From positions 12,501-42,813 of the forward strand of contig NZ_CALTVH010000012.1 of NCBI RefSeq assembly GCF_943913045.1: a DNA stretch of 30,313 nt, read 5' to 3'. The position numbers and the translations under genes were made by a program. This DNA is from an uncultured Ezakiella sp. (lineage in GTDB: Bacteria > Bacillota > Clostridia > Tissierellales > Peptoniphilaceae). The notes under the pieces were generated by a model. The model saw only the letters and a program-made list of their open reading frames with translations. It did no database searches and was not told where the DNA came from. This document shows positions 1 through 7,758 of this stretch, piece after piece (the stretch's first letter is position 1; the number at the start of each line of letters is the position of its first letter).

Positions 1-1
1 T

Positions 2-1198
2 GAGGCCTACGAGAACACGGTTAGCAGGAGTCCGCTGGCAAAGGTACTCAGGTATTTTTCGGATGTGCTTTTAAAGAGGGACTACGCTAAGGAGCGGATT
101 TCCTTTGCCTTTGGCAAGAAGATTCAAAATGATTATGAAAAGACTTTTGAGAGCATTTATGAAATTACCAAGAGGGATCGGCGGAAAAAAGGCCTAGCCT
201 CTGTTATTATGTCCATAGTTGGGACGGGGCTTATTGCCCTTACCATAGGATTTTTTGTGTCACGAGTTATTGCAGGTGAGTTTACCCTCGGCAGCCTGGC
301 ACTTTTTATTTCCTACACGGTCTACACTGGTGCTTCGTCCATTACCCTGGTCCAAGAGGGGGCTCTCTTGATTGAGACCGAGCTCTTTATGAAAAATTAT
401 TTTGAATTCTTGGACACAGATGTAAATATGGAGACAGGAGATAAGGAAATTCATGAGATTAATTCCATTGAATTTAAAAATGTTTCCTACAAATATGCAG
501 GCAGGGACGATTATGCACTGAAAAATATCAGCTTCAAGGTCCAAGCACCCAACAAAATTGCCCTGGTGGGCATAAACGGGTCTGGCAAGACGACCTTGAT
601 TAAGCTGATCTTGAGGCTCTACGATCCGACTGAGGGGGAAATTTTAATAAATGGAGAAAACATAAAGGCCTATGACCTAAAGTCCCTGAGGAAGTGCTTT
701 GGCATCCTTTACCAAGACTTCAATAAATTTGAAATCTCCGCTCTGGAAAATATAATTATTTCCGACACGGAAGATGATTTGAATCAAGGCCGACTTCAAG
801 ATGCCCTTAAAAACAGCGGGGCCCAAGATGTGGTTGACAGCCTGAAAGATGGGCTGGCAACAAATTTGGGCAAGCTCTACGAAGACGGGACGGATCTTTC
901 CGGCGGTCAATGGCAAAAGATTGCCTGCGCCCGCGCCTTTTACAAGGAGTCTTCGTGCAAGATCTTTGACGAACCATCGTCAGCCCTGGACCCAATTAGC
1001 GAACGCGATTTTTGGGATAGGCTAATGGCATGGAGCGAAAAAGATTTAACCATCTTTACGAGCCACAGACTCCAAGGCATCAAAAACGCAGGATATTTCT
1101 TGGTTTTGAAAAATGGAGATTTGGTAGAAGAGGGGACTTTTGAAGAGGTCTTAAACAGAAAAGGAGAGTTTTATAGTTTATATACAGCACAAAAATAA
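2..1198 (+). CDS. ABC transporter, fused permease/ATP-binding protein (5' truncated)
   Basis: The frame is open from base 2, so the gene starts before the window; a GTG at 65 is internal and not a credible start. The visible 398 residues hold the end of a membrane domain (hydrophobic segments around residues 65-90 and 95-115) and a complete nucleotide-binding domain. That domain has Walker A GINGSGKTT (about 190-198), the signature LSGGQ, Walker B with KIFDEPSSALDP, and the switch histidine in TSHRL. This is the layout of a half-size exporter that works as a homo- or heterodimer in the cytoplasmic membrane. The substrate cannot be read from the sequence; peptide, lipid or drug export are all possible. 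The gene ends 15 nt before a good terminator. Confidence 0.93.
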   Translation, partial: EAYENTVSRSPLAKVLRYFSDVLLKRDYAKERISFAFGKKIQNDYEKTFESIYEITKRDRRKKGLASVIMSIVGTGLIALTIGFFVSRVIAGEFTLGSLALFISYTVYTGASSITLVQEGALLIETELFMKNYFEFLDTDVNMETGDKEIHEINSIEFKNVSYKYAGRDDYALKNISFKVQAPNKIALVGINGSGKTTLIKLILRLYDPTEGEILINGENIKAYDLKSLRKCFGILYQDFNKFEISALENIIISDTEDDLNQGRLQDALKNSGAQDVVDSLKDGLATNLGKLYEDGTDLSGGQWQKIACARAFYKESSCKIFDEPSSALDPISERDFWDRLMAWSEKDLTIFTSHRLQGIKNAGYFLVLKNGDLVEEGTFEEVLNRKGEFYSLYTAQK

Positions 1199-1212
1199 AT
1201 ATAGATTAATAG

Positions 1213-1244
1213 AAGCAGATGTGTACAAGCACATTTGCTTTTTT
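1213..1244 (+). terminator. Rho-independent terminator of the ABC transporter gene
   Basis: An 11-bp stem, AAGCAGATGTG (1213-1223) against CACATTTGCTT (1230-1240) with one G-U pair, closes a 6-nt loop and runs into a T tract. It lies directly after the stop codon at 1198. Confidence 0.85.
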
Positions 1245-1540
1245 ATTTCGCGTTAAATTCGCGATAAATGCTTGAATAAAATTTTATCGGTTCATGTAGC
1301 GGCTGGTTGCAGCCACGCCCAAGAGTCGAACGCGAAAGCGTGAAGACGATTGGCATACGCTCACTCACGCAACCTGTCGCCCAATAAAACAAAATTTTTT
1401 GGCCGGAATAAACCGGCCGCTACCTGAAAAATTTTGTTTGATTGGATGCAACAATCTGAGGAAAATGGCAGCTCGTAAAAAATAAATCAATTTTATCTCA
1501 CGAATTATATGTAGGTTGCAATAAAAATAATTATAACTAA
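1245..1540. other. Gene-free stretch with nested inverted repeats
   Basis: No credible gene is seen here. The stretch holds one copy of a dispersed element (listed separately) and several complementary segments. GTAGCGGC (1296-1303) pairs with GCCGCTAC (1416-1423). GGCCGG (1401-1406) pairs with CCGGCC (1413-1418) over the loop AATAAA. ACAAAATTTTT (1389-1399) pairs with AAAAATTTTGT (1427-1437). These pairings partly compete, so the region could be a structured RNA or a decayed mobile element. No promoter was recognised. Confidence 0.5.
1307..1395. repeat. Dispersed structured element, copy A
   Basis: The segment begins TTGCAGCCACGCCCAAGAG (1307-1325), which matches 30012-30030 at 17 of 19 positions. 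It contains GCTCACTCACGCAA (1359-1372), identical to 30100-30113, and both copies then run into a related ACAAAAT end. The interior differs in length, about 33 nt here and 69 nt in the other copy. The two copies have the same orientation. GGTTGC (1305-1310) could pair with GCAACC (1369-1374). Its family is not recognised. Confidence 0.6.
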
Positions 1541-1570
1541 AAAAGCTCACGTTTTTGAACGTGAGCTTTT
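1541..1570. terminator. Bidirectional terminator after the small membrane protein gene
   Basis: Perfect 13-bp inverted repeat: AAAAGCTCACGTT (1541-1553), loop TTTG, AACGTGAGCTTTT (1558-1570). It has A runs on the left and T runs on the right, so it can stop transcription from both sides. For the minus-strand genes it lies about 50 nt after the last stop codon. Confidence 0.88.
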
Positions 1571-1618
1571 ATGTTTTGTTCTATATGATTTAATGGTAAT
1601 AATAAATCTTATGATTTT

Positions 1619-1936
1619 TTAATTTTTCGTGCCCATTAAATGACCTATAAATTGACCAATTACTGAAAGAGAGCCGTATACCAATGTATAAATGGCTACG
1701 CTTTCGTTGTAAAAGATAAATATGCTTGGGATAAATGCCAGCATAACAAAAATTGAAAATAGCCAATCAAAGGAATTTCTTTTTCCATATATCAAGGATA
1801 TTGTAAAACAAATTACTGGAATGCCAATGAGCACGATAAACATGCTGCTTGCGGTATATATAGTAAGCAAGGGTAAGATATAAAATGCAAAAATTATTAT
1901 AAGCCAATAGGCTAGCATTTTTTTGATTTTTTCCAT
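1619..1936 (-). CDS. Small integral membrane protein, unknown function
   Basis: A 105-residue protein that is almost entirely hydrophobic, with about four membrane-spanning segments (roughly residues 8-27, 31-49, 57-76 and 80-100) and short charged ends. The start is supported by GGAGATG about 6 nt upstream of the ATG at 1936. I do not recognise the family. It lies 90 nt downstream of xpt on the same strand with no terminator between them, so both may share the xpt promoter; a function linked to purines does not follow from that. The gene ends before the strong bidirectional terminator at 1541-1570. Confidence 0.7.
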   Translation of the reverse strand: MEKIKKMLAYWLIIIFAFYILPLLTIYTASSMFIVLIGIPVICFTISLIYGKRNSFDWLFSIFVMLAFIPSIFIFYNESVAIYTLVYGSLSVIGQFIGHLMGTKN

Positions 1937-2026
1937 ATTAACATCTCCATTATTTTTACATAAATTTGCTAGGGAATTTTGATGAGATTTCGAGTATAAA
2001 ATTTCTCCACCATTCTACATACAATT

Positions 2027-2599
2027 TTAATCACAAAATTGAATAGTTCCCCCATCCATTGATTTAATCCTCGCCAAACTCGTCACCTCATATCCCATCT
2101 TGCGGATTTCGTCGCCGCCTCCTTGGAAGGCTTTTTCTATGACTATGCCTATGCCTTTGATTTCTCCGCCGGCCTTGTTTACCATATTGATAAGGGCCTT
2201 TAGGGCGTTGCCCTTGGCTAAAAAGTCGTCTATGATTAGGATTTTATCGTCGGGTGTTAGCATTTTTTTTGCCACGACTATATTTTTGTCTTGTTTTTCT
2301 GTGTATGAATTTACTTTTTCAATATAGACCTCATCTGGGAGGTTTACGTGGGTATTTTTCTTGGCAAAGATTACGGGTACATGTAGGTATTGGGCTGCGA
2401 TTGTCGCAATGGCGATACCTGATGATTCGATTGTGAGGATTTTGTTGATGCCTTTGTTTTTAAATATATGATTTAATTCCAGGCCGATTTCGTTTATAAA
2501 TTCTATGTCAAGCCTGTGATTTAAAAAGTTATCGACACGCAAAATATTTCCATCTTCTACTATGCCTTCTTTGATGATTTTTTCTTTTAATAGTTCCAT
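2027..2599 (-). CDS. xpt: Xanthine phosphoribosyltransferase
   Basis: The 190-residue protein begins MELLKEKIIKEGIVEDGNIL and has the type I phosphoribosyltransferase PRPP loop in ILIIDDFLAKGNAL (about residues 121-134), the usual Xpt signature. The length is typical for Xpt. It makes XMP from xanthine and PRPP in purine salvage, in the cytoplasm. The start has a strong Shine-Dalgarno (AAGGTGGTGAG on the minus strand). In many Firmicutes xpt is controlled by a purine riboswitch. Here only about 20 nt separate the predicted transcription start from the ATG, so there is no room for one. Confidence 0.93.
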   Translation of the reverse strand: MELLKEKIIKEGIVEDGNILRVDNFLNHRLDIEFINEIGLELNHIFKNKGINKILTIESSGIAIATIAAQYLHVPVIFAKKNTHVNLPDEVYIEKVNSYTEKQDKNIVVAKKMLTPDDKILIIDDFLAKGNALKALINMVNKAGGEIKGIGIVIEKAFQGGGDEIRKMGYEVTSLARIKSMDGGTIQFCD

Positions 2600-2620
2600 T
2601 ATCTCACCACCTTATGATGT

Positions 2621-2649
2621 ATTTTACAATAGCTACCCATAAATTGCAA
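2621..2649 (-). promoter_or_regulatory. Promoter of xpt
   Basis: Read on the minus strand: -35 TTGCAA (2644-2649), 17-nt spacer, -10 TAAAAT (2621-2626), followed by the xpt ribosome-binding site and ATG at 2599. Confidence 0.7.
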
Positions 2650-2717
2650 GTTGTTTACTATAATAATTGGATTTAATTAATTTTTATTTGTTTTATTTGC
2701 TGACCAAGGCTTTTTTA

Positions 2718-2746
2718 TTGAATAATGGGGGCGCTTGTGATAAAAT
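2718..2746 (+). promoter_or_regulatory. Promoter of the twelve-gene plus-strand unit
   Basis: TTGAAT (2718-2723), 17-nt spacer, TAAAAT (2741-2746). The predicted start of transcription falls near 2753, right at the GGAGG ribosome-binding site, so the leader is very short. This rules out the ATG at 2749 as the start of the first gene and favours the ATG at 2770. The promoter is divergent from that of xpt. Confidence 0.65.
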
Positions 2747-2769
2747 AAATGTGGAGGATAAGAAGAGAT

Positions 2770-3378
2770 ATGAATCTTTTTAGGATAGATAATTTTAATA
2801 CTACTAGGCAGGGCTGGGGCCTTAGCGATGAGTTTTTCATCTACCCAGTTGGCTCGTCCTTGAGTGAGGGCAATTTTAAGATTAGGCTGGCCCGCTTTGA
2901 TATTAGAGAAGAAGGCCAAGCTTTTGACAAGCTTCCTGATAGGAAGGTTTTTTTGGTGCCTATTGATAAAAATTTGCCCATTAATTACAAGGGGTCCAAG
3001 ATGCTTATAAAGGCCAAGACTACTTTTAGGTTCAAGGCTGACGAAGACCTTGTGCCCTTGGGGGAGGCCCAAGTTTTTTCTATGACTGTTTCAGAAAATC
3101 TGGGAGCCAAGATGGAGGTTTTAAAATTTTTTGACAAGCTTATTGTTGAAGATGCCTTTGCTGGCAATAAAATTTTATTCATCTACACTTTGGTTGATGG
3201 TTTGTATTTGAAATGCGGAAATAAGGAAATGGACCTTAAAAAAGATGACATGCTGGTCATGATTCCAGATGGAAGGTATGATTTTGAGATATGTCCAAGG
3301 TTGACCAGTCAATCTGATGATGACGAAGATGAGCTAACAGCAGAGAGCGCAATTATTTTTGGTAAGGTGGTCTTATGA
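2770..3378 (+). CDS. HutD/Ves-family cupin-like protein
   Basis: This 202-residue protein has the HutD/Ves layout. It has an N-terminal FRIDNFNTTRQGWGLSDEFF strand followed by IYP, then FKIRLARFDIREEGQAFDKL, which matches the family's F-x-R-I-S-A-x-V-x-x-x-G-x-F-S-x-x-P region, then a repeated strand with the ending GEAQVFSMTV. HutD proteins are bicupins thought to modulate histidine utilisation; their biochemical role is not settled. No aromatic or metal site can be asserted here. The start at 2770 is chosen from the promoter position and GGAGG at 2753-2757. It overlaps the next gene by 4 nt. It is the only hut-related gene outside the hut operon 20 kb away. The family call is by eye and moderate. 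Confidence 0.65.
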   Translation: MNLFRIDNFNTTRQGWGLSDEFFIYPVGSSLSEGNFKIRLARFDIREEGQAFDKLPDRKVFLVPIDKNLPINYKGSKMLIKAKTTFRFKADEDLVPLGEAQVFSMTVSENLGAKMEVLKFFDKLIVEDAFAGNKILFIYTLVDGLYLKCGNKEMDLKKDDMLVMIPDGRYDFEICPRLTSQSDDDEDELTAESAIIFGKVVL

Positions 3379-4409
3379 AGCTAAGTCGGCTGATATTTTT
3401 TGCCCTAGCCATGTTTATTTTGATAACTTGCGTGTTTTTGTATATCAATAGCGACTATGTGGTCTCTATGTATGAGATGAGAAAAAATCGCGAGGCTGAG
3501 GAAAGTCGGGCAAAGTATATTGAATCTCCCCGCAAGGATTATTGCTATGTGGTGGACGGCAAGATTTTTATCTTGGATGGCAACCACATGTCAGCCATGG
3601 ACTTTGACGGCAATATTTTGTATGAGAGGGTTTTGGCTGCTGACAATGCTAAGATGATGGGGGCAGGCGACTATATATTTTTTGTCGATGATGAGAATAT
3701 GACCATGGATATTATCGATAGCGAAAACCATTTGATTATGGAGTCTGAGCCTATCAACAATATAAATGGCTTGAGAAAAATTGACGACAAGATCGTTTTG
3801 TTTTCAGATGACGGGCTCAATTTTGAAACTAGGATCTTTGATGAAGACCTAGATCCTTATTTGAGTTTTTTGTCCAAGGACGCGTCTATAGATTTGGTTC
3901 CGACCAAGGATGGCTTCAAGGTCTTGAGCCTGAGGCGGACGGAAAATGGGCTGAGCTCACTTTTTTCCAAGGTCAACACAAAGAAGGAAATCACCAGTTT
4001 ATTTGAACTGTCTGGCTACGTGCCACTAAAGCTTTTTGAAAACTCATCTGGAGATGTTATCGCAACCGATAAGGAGCTGATCATAGTTAAGAACGGCGAG
4101 GTTGATGCTAGGCGGACCTATGAAGACTTTTCTGGTATGGAAAAGATAAATAAAAATTATATTTTAATAGCAGATGGCCAGACTATTATTATGGATGATA
4201 GTCTAAACACCATAAAAAAAGTTCCATCATCTGGCTTGGACCACATTTACAAGCTCGGCAAGGAGGTTGTAATCTACGGTGGTCGCGAGTTTAAAGTGGT
4301 GGGTGACGATGGTCTAGTGAGCTCTGTTGAAACAGAGCGAGATATAGAAAAAATTCATTACGACGGCAGGATTGTGGTCGAATTTAGAAATGGATTTTTA
4401 ATTTATTAG
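3375..4409 (+). CDS. Membrane-anchored beta-propeller-like protein (DUF5711-like)
   Basis: A 344-residue protein with one N-terminal membrane segment (about residues 5-25), a short charged stretch, then a soluble region made of repeated short beta strands separated by turns (YCYVVDGKIFILDGN, NYILIADGQTIIMDD and similar). That pattern suggests a beta-propeller displayed outside the cell. It resembles DUF5711 proteins of clostridia in size and layout, but I cannot confirm this without a profile search. No catalytic motif is visible. The start codon overlaps the stop of the HutD-like gene (ATGA), so the two are probably translationally coupled. Confidence 0.75.
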   Translation: MKLSRLIFFALAMFILITCVFLYINSDYVVSMYEMRKNREAEESRAKYIESPRKDYCYVVDGKIFILDGNHMSAMDFDGNILYERVLAADNAKMMGAGDYIFFVDDENMTMDIIDSENHLIMESEPINNINGLRKIDDKIVLFSDDGLNFETRIFDEDLDPYLSFLSKDASIDLVPTKDGFKVLSLRRTENGLSSLFSKVNTKKEITSLFELSGYVPLKLFENSSGDVIATDKELIIVKNGEVDARRTYEDFSGMEKINKNYILIADGQTIIMDDSLNTIKKVPSSGLDHIYKLGKEVVIYGGREFKVVGDDGLVSSVETERDIEKIHYDGRIVVEFRNGFLIY

Positions 4410-4419
4410 GAGGTAAAAG

Positions 4420-4980
4420 ATGATTGATGCAAGAGGACTCTTATGTCCAGAACCAGTAATTTTAACAAAAAAAGAATTGGACAAGGCAGATGTAAATGAG
4501 ATTGAAACACTTGTAGACAATGAAGTTGCAGTCAACAATCTCAAAAAGCTAGCTGAAAGCTTGGGCGCAAGCGCAGAAGTGGAAACTATAGAAAATTATT
4601 TTTCAGTAAAGATTAAAAAAGGTCAAGGCAATTTAGCAGCAGCAAATGATGACTTAGTAATTACCTTTGCCCAAGACCATGTCGGCGACGACAAAGAATT
4701 GGGAGATATTTTGGTAAAATCTTTTGTTTATACACTAACAGAAGCAGTTCACAAACCAAGAGAAATTCTCCTCTGCAATACAGGGGTTAGGCTTGTAACT
4801 TCCAATTCACCAGTCCTAGAAGATTTAAAGAAACTGGAAGCAGAAGGTGTAGTTATCAACGCTTGCGGCCTATGTCTTGACTTCTATCACCTAAAGGATG
4901 ATGTACAAGTAGGCGGCATTACAAATATGTATGATATATACGAAAAAATGGCACAGGCAGGACACCTAATTAGAATATGA
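4420..4980 (+). CDS. yedF: Sulfurtransferase-like selenium metabolism protein YedF
   Basis: The 186-residue protein has two domains. Residues 1-70 are a TusA/SirA-like domain with the CPxP motif in MIDARGLLCPEPVILTKKEL. Residues 80-186 are a DsrE-like domain ending with the typical INACGLCLDFYHLKDD and GGITNMYDIYEKM stretches. In the YedF family this fusion is a recognised marker of genomes that make selenoproteins or use selenium, though its reaction is not established. An AGGAGG site lies 5 nt before the ATG. The stop overlaps the start of the MscS gene by 4 nt. It supports the reading of the UGA-containing gene at 12169. Confidence 0.9.
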   Translation: MIDARGLLCPEPVILTKKELDKADVNEIETLVDNEVAVNNLKKLAESLGASAEVETIENYFSVKIKKGQGNLAAANDDLVITFAQDHVGDDKELGDILVKSFVYTLTEAVHKPREILLCNTGVRLVTSNSPVLEDLKKLEAEGVVINACGLCLDFYHLKDDVQVGGITNMYDIYEKMAQAGHLIRI

Positions 4981-5816
4981 TAGAGAATATAAAATCTATT
5001 TTTATGCATGAGGCTGGCGGCTTGAATGTCTGGGGTAAGATTGTGGTTGCACTTGTAACCTTTATCTTAGCCGAGATACTTGTAAAGCTTGCCGGCTTTC
5101 TTGCAAATAAGATAGGAAAGAAATCTACGGACAAGTTACACGGCAAAGACGCCAAGAGGATTAAGTCTTTGGCCTCTTTGATCAGAAGTGTTTTTAAAAT
5201 TGTTATACTACTGACCTGGCTCCTGTCGACTTTGAAGATGTTTGGCATTAACACATCTGCCATTATTACTACCGCAGGTATCGGTGGACTTGCAATCAGC
5301 TTTGGTGCCAGAAGCCTGGTTGAAGATGTGATTAGTGGTATATTTTTGATTTTCGAAGACTCTTTGGCCATAGGCGATTATGTAACTGTGGCTGGCAAGG
5401 ACGGGGAAGTTACGGATATTGCTTTAAGGACGACGACTATTCGCGATTTTAACGGCGAGCTCCACGTGATTCCAAACGGAGAAATTCGCGTGGTTACAAA
5501 TCGTAATCGCAATATTCAAAGGGCCTTGGTTAAATTCCCCATTGCCTATGATTCCAGTGTGGACGAGGCCATAGAAATTTTAAAAGACGTCCTGCCAAAG
5601 GCTGTCGACTCTGACCATGCGGTTATAGAACCTGTGGCGATTTTAGAAGCAACGGATATTTTACCTGAGGGTGTGATTGTAACTGCTCTTTGCAAGACAA
5701 TCCCCGGCGACCAGTGGAGGATTGAACGCCTTATGCGTTTGACTGGTTATGATGCTCTCACCAAGGCAGGAATTGGCGTTGTACACAATAATTTAGATAT
5801 AAGGATTGACAAGTAA
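4977..5816 (+). CDS. Small-conductance mechanosensitive channel (MscS family)
   Basis: The 279-residue protein has two or three membrane segments (about 18-43, 64-85 and a glycine/alanine-rich pore helix near 93-120 with TTAGIGGLAISFGARSLVEDV). A beta domain follows with the family pattern GDYVTVAGKDGEVTDIALRTT and the IPNGEI motif, then the mixed C-terminal domain. It would release solutes on osmotic downshock. Length is normal for a minimal MscS. It overlaps yedF by 4 nt and its stop shares a base with the next start (TAATG). Confidence 0.92.
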   Translation: MIENIKSIFMHEAGGLNVWGKIVVALVTFILAEILVKLAGFLANKIGKKSTDKLHGKDAKRIKSLASLIRSVFKIVILLTWLLSTLKMFGINTSAIITTAGIGGLAISFGARSLVEDVISGIFLIFEDSLAIGDYVTVAGKDGEVTDIALRTTTIRDFNGELHVIPNGEIRVVTNRNRNIQRALVKFPIAYDSSVDEAIEILKDVLPKAVDSDHAVIEPVAILEATDILPEGVIVTALCKTIPGDQWRIERLMRLTGYDALTKAGIGVVHNNLDIRIDK

Positions 5817-6040
5817 TGTTAAAATATTATGTGGGCGATTTAGTTACCATGAAAAAACCCCACGCCTGCGGCAAAAACGAATGGGAAATTCTAAAGACCG
5901 GCGTGGATATAAAGCTCAGATGTACCAATTGTCAGCGGGAACTCTTTATGACCCGCTTTGACTTTGTGGGCTCTGTGAGAAAGGTTTTGCATGACGGCAA
6001 GTGGGTATCCCTGCGCACATCAAAGGAGATTGAAAGATGA
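5816..6040 (+). CDS. DUF951 family protein
   Basis: A 74-residue protein with the DUF951 hallmarks: an N-terminal YYVGDLVTMKKPHACGKNEWE, then LRCTNCQREL, then MTRFDFVGSVRKVL. The cysteine pattern C-x(n)-C-x-x-C suggests a small metal- or nucleic-acid-binding fold, but the function is unknown. In many Firmicutes it lies next to an MscS channel, as here. The TAATG junction implies coupling to the MscS gene, and its own stop overlaps the following start (ATGA). Confidence 0.85.
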   Translation: MLKYYVGDLVTMKKPHACGKNEWEILKTGVDIKLRCTNCQRELFMTRFDFVGSVRKVLHDGKWVSLRTSKEIER

Positions 6041-6699
6041 AGAAGCTTTGCATTATTGGTGGCATGGGGCCCCTGGCATCCTGCGAATTCAACAGGCGGA
6101 TAATTTTATCCTCGCCTGCCAAGACTGACCAAGACCATATTGAAACGCTTTTGATTTCAGACAATCTCATGCCGGACAGGACTCAGGCGATTTTGACTGG
6201 AGATGACCAGGACCTCTTGGCCAGATTTAAAAGCCATTTTGAATTGGGCGAGTCTTGGGGGGCAGATTTTTTTGCAATTCCATGCAACACCAGCCATTAT
6301 TTTATGGATGACTTTAAAAAGATGACCAACAAAAAAATATTAAATATGGTCGACCTGGCAATTTCTGATGCAGGTGACAATATTTGCGTGCTTGCAACCA
6401 GGGGAACTTACAAGACTGGGATTTACAGGAAAGCTATTGAAGGAGCAGGGAAAAATTTAATCGAGCTCACAGAAGATGAAAAAGATTTGTCTATGGAGAC
6501 CATATATAGGATAAAGGCTGGAGAAGAGGCAAGACAAGAAAATTTTCCTGAATTTCAAGCTATGATCCAAGAAAAATTAGAGGCAGGGGGCAAAATTTTG
6601 CTGGCCTGCACTGAGCTTAGCCTGATTAAATTTGATGATCCGCGTATAATTGACGCCATGGATTCACTTGTAAGGGCGGTTATTGATGAAGTTTATTGA
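6037..6699 (+). CDS. Aspartate/glutamate racemase family protein
   Basis: The 220-residue protein has the two cysteines of the cofactor-independent racemase family, in FFAIPCNTSHYF (near residue 87) and LLACTELSLI (near residue 190), and the N-terminal CIIGGMGPLAS typical of aspartate racemases. It should invert the alpha carbon of an acidic amino acid, either aspartate or glutamate. The context does not decide between supplying D-amino acids for the wall and catabolism. It overlaps the DUF951 gene by 4 nt and the first chromate-transporter gene by 14 nt. Confidence 0.88.
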   Translation: MKKLCIIGGMGPLASCEFNRRIILSSPAKTDQDHIETLLISDNLMPDRTQAILTGDDQDLLARFKSHFELGESWGADFFAIPCNTSHYFMDDFKKMTNKKILNMVDLAISDAGDNICVLATRGTYKTGIYRKAIEGAGKNLIELTEDEKDLSMETIYRIKAGEEARQENFPEFQAMIQEKLEAGGKILLACTELSLIKFDDPRIIDAMDSLVRAVIDEVY

Positions 6700-7207
6700 A
6701 TTATTTATAGCCTTTTTTAAAATCGGGATCACGACCTTTGGCGGAGGCTATGCCATGATTCCCATTTTAACTCGGGAGATTGCCGAGAATAAAAAATGGG
6801 CGTCTGAAGACGAGCTCTTGGAATATTATGCCATTGGCCAAGCCACTCCAGGCATTATTGCCATCAACACTACGACCTTTGTGGGCTACAAGGTCGGTGG
6901 TCTTTTGGGGGCTATAGTTGCAATTTTGGGTTTTGTAGCCCCAAGCCTTATTATAATTTTTTGTATTTTTAATTTTATAGAACTAATAGGAGAGAAATTT
7001 TATTACGCCGGCCTTATGGTACAGACGGTTGCCGTCGGACTCATTTTACAGACCATTTATGGCATGGCAAAAAAACAATTATCCTCCATCAAGGCCATAA
7101 TTTTAATGGCAATTTCCATGTGTCTTGCCCTGGCTGGAGTCAGTCTGCCCCTTATTGTAATTGGGGCGGCCCTTGTCGCTGCCATGGAGGTGAAGTTCTT
7201 TGGATAA
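6686..7207 (+). CDS. Chromate transporter family protein, half-size subunit 1
   Basis: A 173-residue membrane protein with the CHR-domain signature FFKIGITTFGGGYAMIPIL at the N-terminus, then YAIGQATPGIIAINTTTFVGYKVGG and about five membrane segments. It is a short-chain CHR protein, made as a pair with the next gene. The family is named for chromate efflux, but in anaerobes the natural substrate is unknown. The start is ATG at 6686 inside the end of the racemase gene; TTG at 6683 is an alternative without better support. It overlaps the partner gene by 8 nt. Confidence 0.9.
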   Translation: MKFIELFIAFFKIGITTFGGGYAMIPILTREIAENKKWASEDELLEYYAIGQATPGIIAINTTTFVGYKVGGLLGAIVAILGFVAPSLIIIFCIFNFIELIGEKFYYAGLMVQTVAVGLILQTIYGMAKKQLSSIKAIILMAISMCLALAGVSLPLIVIGAALVAAMEVKFFG

Positions 7208-7742
7208 TTTTTTAATTTTAATAATAGAATTTTTTAAGACAGGGCTCTTTGCAGTTGGCGGAGGCCTGGCTACCATTCCATTTTTGGTGGAAATTGGAAA
7301 CAAATACGGATTTTTTACCTACCAAGAACTTCTTACCATGATTGGGGTGAGCGAATCGACACCGGGAGCCATTGGTATCAACATGGCCACTTATGTGGGC
7401 ATCAAAGTCGAAGGCTTTTGGGGAGGAGTGGTCGCGACACTATCCTTGGTCGCTCCTTCGATTATAATTATTATTTTAATAGCAAGGGTTATAAATAAAT
7501 ATCGTGATTCGATTTATGTAGAGTCTATTATGACTTATCTAAAGCCCATGAGCTTGGGTTTTATACTGGCGGCTGTGGCTCCAATTTTGCTGGGGCTTTT
7601 TAAAAACCAGGCCATCAACAAATACTTACTGGTGGGGATTTTTGCTTTAGTTTTTTTCATCAGAGAAAAATTTTCCAAAATCCATCCGGCTTTTATTATT
7701 CTTGCGGGCTTTGCAGCTGGAATTTTGATGGATTTATTGTAA
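7200..7742 (+). CDS. Chromate transporter family protein, half-size subunit 2
   Basis: A 180-residue membrane protein with FFKTGLFAVGGGLATIPFL near the N-terminus and IGVSESTPGAIGINMATYVGIKV, the second CHR domain partner. The start is TTG at 7200, placed by a strong GGAGGTG site (7187-7193) with normal spacing. Two adjacent unlike CHR halves usually act as a heterodimer with opposite membrane topology; that is family knowledge, not shown by this sequence. Confidence 0.9.
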   Translation: MDNFLILIIEFFKTGLFAVGGGLATIPFLVEIGNKYGFFTYQELLTMIGVSESTPGAIGINMATYVGIKVEGFWGGVVATLSLVAPSIIIIILIARVINKYRDSIYVESIMTYLKPMSLGFILAAVAPILLGLFKNQAINKYLLVGIFALVFFIREKFSKIHPAFIILAGFAAGILMDLL

Positions 7743-7758
7743 GCAAAAGGGGTGAAAT

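Noticed and set aside
2600..2749. Purine riboswitch ahead of xpt
   Set aside because: The promoter lies only about 20 nt before the start codon and no conserved riboswitch core is visible.
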